A stretch of DNA of 8,968 nt, taken from NCBI GenBank assembly GCA_002430405.1, contig DJBM01000112.1, positions 7,769 to 16,736 on the forward strand, read 5' to 3'. The position numbers and the translations under genes were made by a program. Positions 6,041-8,968 of this stretch are shown here, piece by piece (within the stretch, counting starts at the first letter, position 1; the number at the start of each line of letters is the position of its first letter). This DNA comes from Actinobacteria bacterium UBA5976 (lineage in GTDB: Bacteria; Actinomycetota; Actinomycetes; S36-B12; UBA5976). The notes under the pieces are model-generated. The model had not been told where the DNA came from. It worked only from the letters and a program-made list of their open reading frames with translations, and made no database searches.

Positions 6041-6053
6041 TACACTTGGTGGC
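6041..6053 (+). promoter_or_regulatory. Candidate leaderless promoter (-10 box) of phoU
   Basis: TACACT (6041-6046) fits TAnnnT and is followed by seven bases and then the phoU ATG at 6054, so transcription would start at or next to the A of the start codon. The seven bases TGGTGGC contain no good Shine-Dalgarno at a usable distance. A TTGATG at 6020-6025 is a possible but closely spaced (15 bp) -35. Confidence 0.45.
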
Positions 6054-6701
6054 ATGCGTGAATCTTATGAAACTCAACTAGCTCAAATCGACACCACCCT
6101 GGTAGCCATGGCTGACCTGGTAGGTACTGCGATCCAAAATGCCACTGATGCCCTACTAGCTGACGACTTGAGCATGGCTGAACTTGTCATTGCTGGCGAT
6201 GCCGAAATAAATAAGTTGAATGGCGATGTCGAAGAGATTTCTCTATTGATAGCTGCCCTACAAGCTCCAATGGCTACCGATCTGCGGCTAGTAATGGGCT
6301 CAATTCGCATATCGAGCTCACTTGAACGTATGGGTGATCTCGCAGTGCATATTGCAAAGCAAGTTCGGCTTCGTTACCCAAGTCCTTCAATTCCTACCGA
6401 ACTTAGTGAAACATTTAGAAAAATGGGTATGGCAGCGAGTAAAATCGTCGAGCAAACAGGTGAAGTAATCGCAACTCGTAACACTGGCCTGGCAGATGAA
6501 ATGAATAAATACGATGACATTCTCGATAATTTACATCGCGAGTTGTTTACTGTCGTACTTTCTGATGACTGGACCCACGGAGTTGAAGCGGCAATCGACG
6601 TGACTTTGCTTTCGCGCTTCTACGAGCGTTTTGGCGATCATGCGGTCTCGGTTGCCCGTCGAATAATCCAAATTGTGACTGGCGAACCTTACGCTAAGTA
6701 G
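6054..6701 (+). CDS. phoU: Phosphate signalling regulator PhoU
   Basis: Cytoplasmic all-helical protein of 215 aa, the normal PhoU length, made of two repeated three-helix bundles. Each repeat carries the metal-binding E-xxx-D motif: E91-RMG-D95 in SLERMGDLAVHIAKQ and E191-RFG-D195 in FYERFGDHAVSVARRI. The N-terminus MRESYETQLAQIDTTLVAMADLV is a typical PhoU first helix, and ALQAPMATDLRLVMGSIRI is the conserved segment before the first motif. In other bacteria PhoU connects the Pst phosphate transporter to the phosphate sensor kinase and dampens signalling when phosphate is plentiful. Its position head-to-head with senX3 suits that role; no pst transporter genes are in this window. The ATG is the only plausible start and appears to be read from a leaderless transcript (TACACT 7 nt upstream). 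The stop is TAG, and 59 nt separate it from mshA. Confidence 0.96.
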   Translation: MRESYETQLAQIDTTLVAMADLVGTAIQNATDALLADDLSMAELVIAGDAEINKLNGDVEEISLLIAALQAPMATDLRLVMGSIRISSSLERMGDLAVHIAKQVRLRYPSPSIPTELSETFRKMGMAASKIVEQTGEVIATRNTGLADEMNKYDDILDNLHRELFTVVLSDDWTHGVEAAIDVTLLSRFYERFGDHAVSVARRIIQIVTGEPYAK

Positions 6702-6716
6702 GGATTTATTCCTCGA

Positions 6717-6746
6717 GTGTCAAAGTTTGGCGCTTTTCGCTAAATT
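6717..6746 (+). promoter_or_regulatory. Candidate promoter of mshA
   Basis: GTGTCA (6717-6722, 4/6 match to TTGACA) and TAAATT (6741-6746) are 18 bp apart in the 59-nt gap after phoU. Transcription from about 6753 would give a leader of about 8 nt, too short for a ribosome-binding site, and indeed none is seen before the ATG at 6761. TACAGA at 6750-6755 is a weaker alternative -10 for a leaderless message. Confidence 0.3.
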
Positions 6747-6760
6747 AGTTACAGATTCAC

Positions 6761-8050
6761 ATGGTAACTAACCTTTCTAATCCGCAGTCTCCTGAAATAC
6801 GGCGAATCGCAATTTTGTCCGTACATACTTCACCACTGCACCAACCCGGAACTGGCGATTCTGGTGGCATGAATGTTTACGTTGCCGAAACCGCAAAACG
6901 CATCGCAGCCCGCGGAATTGAAGTAGAAATCTTTACTCGCGCAACATCGTTGACGGAACCAGAAACAACACAGCTTGCAAGCGGAGTTTTAGTCCGACAC
7001 ATTCCGGCTGGGCCATTTGAGGGATTGCGCAAAGAAGATTTACCTGCGCAACTTTGTGCAGTCACTGCGGGAGTGCTGCGCGCCGAAGCGGCAAAAAATG
7101 AAGGTTTTTACGATTTGATTCATAGTCATTATTGGCTCTCCGGTCAGGTCGGTTGGATTGCGCAAGAACGTTGGGGTGTGCCATTAGTGCACACCATGCA
7201 CACTATGGCAAGAGTAAAGAATTTAACTCTGGCAAAAGGCGATTCACCTGAGCCGGCAATCCGCGAAATTGGCGAAGAGCAAGTCGTAACTGCGGCTGAT
7301 CGACTTGTTGCTAACACCCATGCCGAAGCCAAGGAACTAATTGAGCTCTATCACGCCGATCCTAAGCGCGTTCGAGTTGTTCACCCTGGTGTGGATCTGG
7401 ACAAGTTTATTCCTGGCGACAAAGCCGAAGCGCGCAAGGATCTTGGGATTGCTAACGATGCAATTGTTTTGCTTTTTGTGGGCAGAATCCAACCACTTAA
7501 GGCGCCGGACATTTTGATTAAAGCTGCCGCAGAAATCCTGAAGCAATCTCCGCAGTTAAGGAGTCGACTGCTCGTTGCCATTTGTGGCGGACCATCTGGA
7601 AGCGGGCTAGATCACCCCGATTCACTCGTTGAATTAGCGGCAAATTTAGGCGTGTCTGATGTCGTAAAGTTTGTGCCTCCAACGAGTCGCGCTGAATTAG
7701 TTCAATGGTTCCAAGCGGCAACATTATGTGCGGTGCCCTCATACAGCGAATCTTTTGGATTGGTTGCGATTGAAGCGCAAGCGTGTGGCATCCCCGTTAT
7801 TGCTGCGCGAGTTGGCGGCCTACCAACTGCGGTTCGTGATGGCATAAGCGGCTTACTTGTAGATGGACATGATGAGAAGGATTGGGCCCGAGAAATTCTT
7901 CGAGTAACAATTGATGAAAATTTACAATCAAAATTCTCCGCTGGAGCAATTGATCACGCCAGTCACTTTGGCTGGGAAGATACGACTGAAAAACTTATCG
8001 CTGTTTATAATGAAGCGGTTGCATCTTCGCGGGCAAGGATTGGAGCCTAA
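6761..8050 (+). CDS. mshA: D-inositol-3-phosphate glycosyltransferase, mycothiol biosynthesis
   Basis: First enzyme of mycothiol synthesis: transfers N-acetylglucosamine from UDP-GlcNAc to 1D-myo-inositol 3-phosphate. A GT4-family, GT-B-fold enzyme of 429 aa. The N-terminal acceptor domain has AILSVHTSPLHQPGTGDSGGMNVYVAE (17-43), FTRAT, GPFEGLRKEDLP and HSHYWLSGQVGW (121-132). The C-terminal nucleotide-sugar domain has VVHPGVDLDKF (207-216), GRIQPLKAPDI (241-251, with R242 and K247 expected at the diphosphate), GGPSGSGL (277-283) and SYSESFGLVAIEAQACG (328-343), where E330 and E338 form the spaced glutamate pair of the family. VGGLPTAVRDGISGLLV closes the site. The close match to characterised actinobacterial MshA is clear; the shorter N-terminus simply lacks the variable extension of the mycobacterial protein. 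The ATG has no Shine-Dalgarno. The stop overlaps the next gene by one base. It implies that the host makes mycothiol. Confidence 0.96.
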   Translation: MVTNLSNPQSPEIRRIAILSVHTSPLHQPGTGDSGGMNVYVAETAKRIAARGIEVEIFTRATSLTEPETTQLASGVLVRHIPAGPFEGLRKEDLPAQLCAVTAGVLRAEAAKNEGFYDLIHSHYWLSGQVGWIAQERWGVPLVHTMHTMARVKNLTLAKGDSPEPAIREIGEEQVVTAADRLVANTHAEAKELIELYHADPKRVRVVHPGVDLDKFIPGDKAEARKDLGIANDAIVLLFVGRIQPLKAPDILIKAAAEILKQSPQLRSRLLVAICGGPSGSGLDHPDSLVELAANLGVSDVVKFVPPTSRAELVQWFQAATLCAVPSYSESFGLVAIEAQACGIPVIAARVGGLPTAVRDGISGLLVDGHDEKDWAREILRVTIDENLQSKFSAGAIDHASHFGWEDTTEKLIAVYNEAVASSRARIGA

Positions 8051-8541
8051 TGCTCTCGCTTGCTGAAGTCACCGCATACCTTGCGGAGCAAGACCTCAAT
8101 TTTGAATTTGCTGGTGATAAGACTGTCGTAGTCTCTTTACCTGGCACTAACAAGCAATTTGTAAATGTAGCGATGACACTAGGCGATTCAGTATTCAAGA
8201 TTGAAAGCTTTGTGGCACGAAATCCAGATGAAAACCATGAGGTGGTCTATCGGTGGATCTTGGAGCAAAATCGAAAACTATTGGTGATTAATTACTGCCT
8301 AGACCATCTTGGCGATATCTACTTATCTGGCGTTTTACCAATGGAAACTTTGAATCTTGACCAAATAGATCAATTGCTCGGAGTGATGTTGCAGACCAGT
8401 GACAACTCCTTTAACGTGCTTCTCGAACTTGGATTTAAGTCTGCAATCGAACGGGAATGGGCTTGGCGCACAAGTAAAGGTATGGATTTAGCCAATTTGA
8501 AGGCCTTTGCCCATTTATTTACAAACCCAGAGGAGAATTAA
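8050..8541 (+). CDS. YbjN-domain protein of unknown function
   Basis: A 163-aa cytoplasmic protein of the YbjN family, whose fold resembles type III secretion chaperones; actinobacterial members have no settled function. It begins MLSLAEVTAYLAEQDLNFEFAG, then has the beta-rich stretch TVVVSLPGTNKQFVNVAMTLGDSVFKIESFVAR. The family-typical VYRWILEQNRKLLVINYCLDHLGDIYLSGVLP (about 66-97) follows, then helices ending FAHLFTNPEEN. There is no signal peptide and no catalytic motif. The ATG shares one base with the mshA stop, and GGAG (8042-8045) sits 4 nt upstream inside mshA, so it is coupled to it. gpmA starts 3 nt after its stop. This mshA-ybjN-gpm order also occurs in Mycobacterium and Streptomyces, so a shared role in redox or carbon metabolism is often suspected. 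That is inference from context only. Confidence 0.88.
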   Translation: MLSLAEVTAYLAEQDLNFEFAGDKTVVVSLPGTNKQFVNVAMTLGDSVFKIESFVARNPDENHEVVYRWILEQNRKLLVINYCLDHLGDIYLSGVLPMETLNLDQIDQLLGVMLQTSDNSFNVLLELGFKSAIEREWAWRTSKGMDLANLKAFAHLFTNPEEN

Positions 8542-8544
8542 TTC

Positions 8545-8968
8545 ATGAGTAACCACACTTTAATTCTGCTTCGACATGGCGAGAGCCAGTGGAATGAAAA
8601 AAACCTTTTCACGGGGTGGGTAGATGTTGATTTAAGTGCAAAAGGTTTAACAGAAGCCCATCGCGCTGGCGAATTACTCACTGAGCACAACTTGTTGCCG
8701 AATGTTTTGCATACTTCATTGCTGCGACGAGCCATAACTACGGCAAACATCGCACTCGATGTATCCGACCGGCACTGGATTCCAGTTCATCGGACTTGGC
8801 GATTAAATGAAAGACACTATGGCGCGCTCCAAGGAAAAGATAAAGCCCAGACTTTAGCTGAATATGGCGAAGCACAATTTATGCTGTGGCGTAGATCGTT
8901 TGACACGCCGCCGCCCGCAATTGATCCAGCGAATGAATTTGCCCAAACGCACGACCCACGATATTCAG
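8545..8968 (+). CDS. gpmA: 2,3-bisphosphoglycerate-dependent phosphoglycerate mutase, cut by window edge
   Basis: The first 141 codons are visible of a protein usually about 245-250 aa long. The family interconverts 3- and 2-phosphoglycerate in glycolysis and gluconeogenesis. The N-terminal signature LILLRHGESQWNEKNLFTGW carries the catalytic phospho-histidine H11 within RHGES, with R10 beside it. DVDLSAKG, TSLLRRAITTA (57-67) and WRLNERHYGALQGKDK with the general acid E89 follow, then WRRSFDTPPP, which is specific to the cofactor-dependent mutase rather than other histidine phosphatases. The second catalytic histidine region is beyond the window. GAGGAG (8530-8535) is 9 nt upstream of the ATG, inside the end of the ybjN-like gene, and the 3-nt gap indicates cotranscription with mshA and the YbjN gene. 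Confidence 0.96.
   Translation, partial: MSNHTLILLRHGESQWNEKNLFTGWVDVDLSAKGLTEAHRAGELLTEHNLLPNVLHTSLLRRAITTANIALDVSDRHWIPVHRTWRLNERHYGALQGKDKAQTLAEYGEAQFMLWRRSFDTPPPAIDPANEFAQTHDPRYS

Noticed and set aside
5900..6055. N-terminal extension of the sensor kinase to the ATG at 6055
   Set aside because: The extension is hydrophilic, has no domain match, overlaps the phoU start codon and would place the senX3 and phoU promoters inside the coding region.
6702..6760. A terminator after phoU
   Set aside because: No stable stem-loop was found in the 59-nt gap; GCGC and TTTTCGC are not complementary enough. phoU may read through into mshA.
1..8968. Mobile elements, CRISPR arrays, tRNA or rRNA genes, toxin-antitoxin or defence genes
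   Set aside because: Every stretch above about 220 nt is covered by a conserved housekeeping or regulatory gene, base composition looks even, and no repeats or RNA gene hallmarks were seen.

Overview
The window is ordinary chromosomal DNA from an actinobacterium with moderate to low GC (about 45% by eye). The lineage evidence is the gene content: CarD, mycothiol glycosyltransferase MshA, a SenX3/RegX3-type phosphate two-component system with PhoU, an LpqE-like lipoprotein, and the long basic N-terminal extension of RlmB. The low GC, tight packing (overlaps of 1, 4 and 8 nt) and lack of mobile DNA would fit a streamlined freshwater or marine actinobacterium such as Nanopelagicales (acI) or a relative. 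That placement is inference. I see no RNA genes, CRISPR arrays, insertion sequences or phage genes.

Region 1 (1-3316, minus strand) is one operon read right to left: carD, ispD, ispF, cysS, rlmB, the last cut by the window edge. It joins an RNA polymerase-binding regulator to two steps of MEP isoprenoid synthesis, cysteinyl-tRNA synthetase and a 23S rRNA methyltransferase. As I recall the M. tuberculosis map, the order matches Rv3583c to Rv3579c. Region 2 (3317-3536) is the divergent promoter region of carD and a plus-strand lipoprotein gene (3537-4079), the positional equivalent of lpqE. It carries an 8-bp inverted repeat.

Region 3 (4107-5899, minus) holds the response regulator and sensor kinase genes regX3 and senX3, overlapping by 4 nt. 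The kinase appears to lack the usual N-terminal membrane segments. Region 4 (5900-6053) separates senX3 from the divergent phoU. It has leaderless-type -10 boxes facing both genes and four GTT-led near-11-nt repeats that may be a PHO box. Region 5 (6054-8968, plus) is phoU, mshA, a YbjN-domain gene and gpmA, the last cut by the window edge.

The genes cover phosphate sensing (SenX3, RegX3, PhoU), redox thiol synthesis (MshA, first step), glycolysis (GpmA), isoprenoid precursors (IspD, IspF) and translation (CysS, RlmB), with CarD as a global transcription regulator. I found no previously undescribed multi-gene system. The points most worth a second look are the apparently soluble SenX3, the leaderless promoters that settle several start codons, the PHO-box-like repeats, and the lipoprotein, which has no histidine at all despite its likely kinship to copper chaperones.
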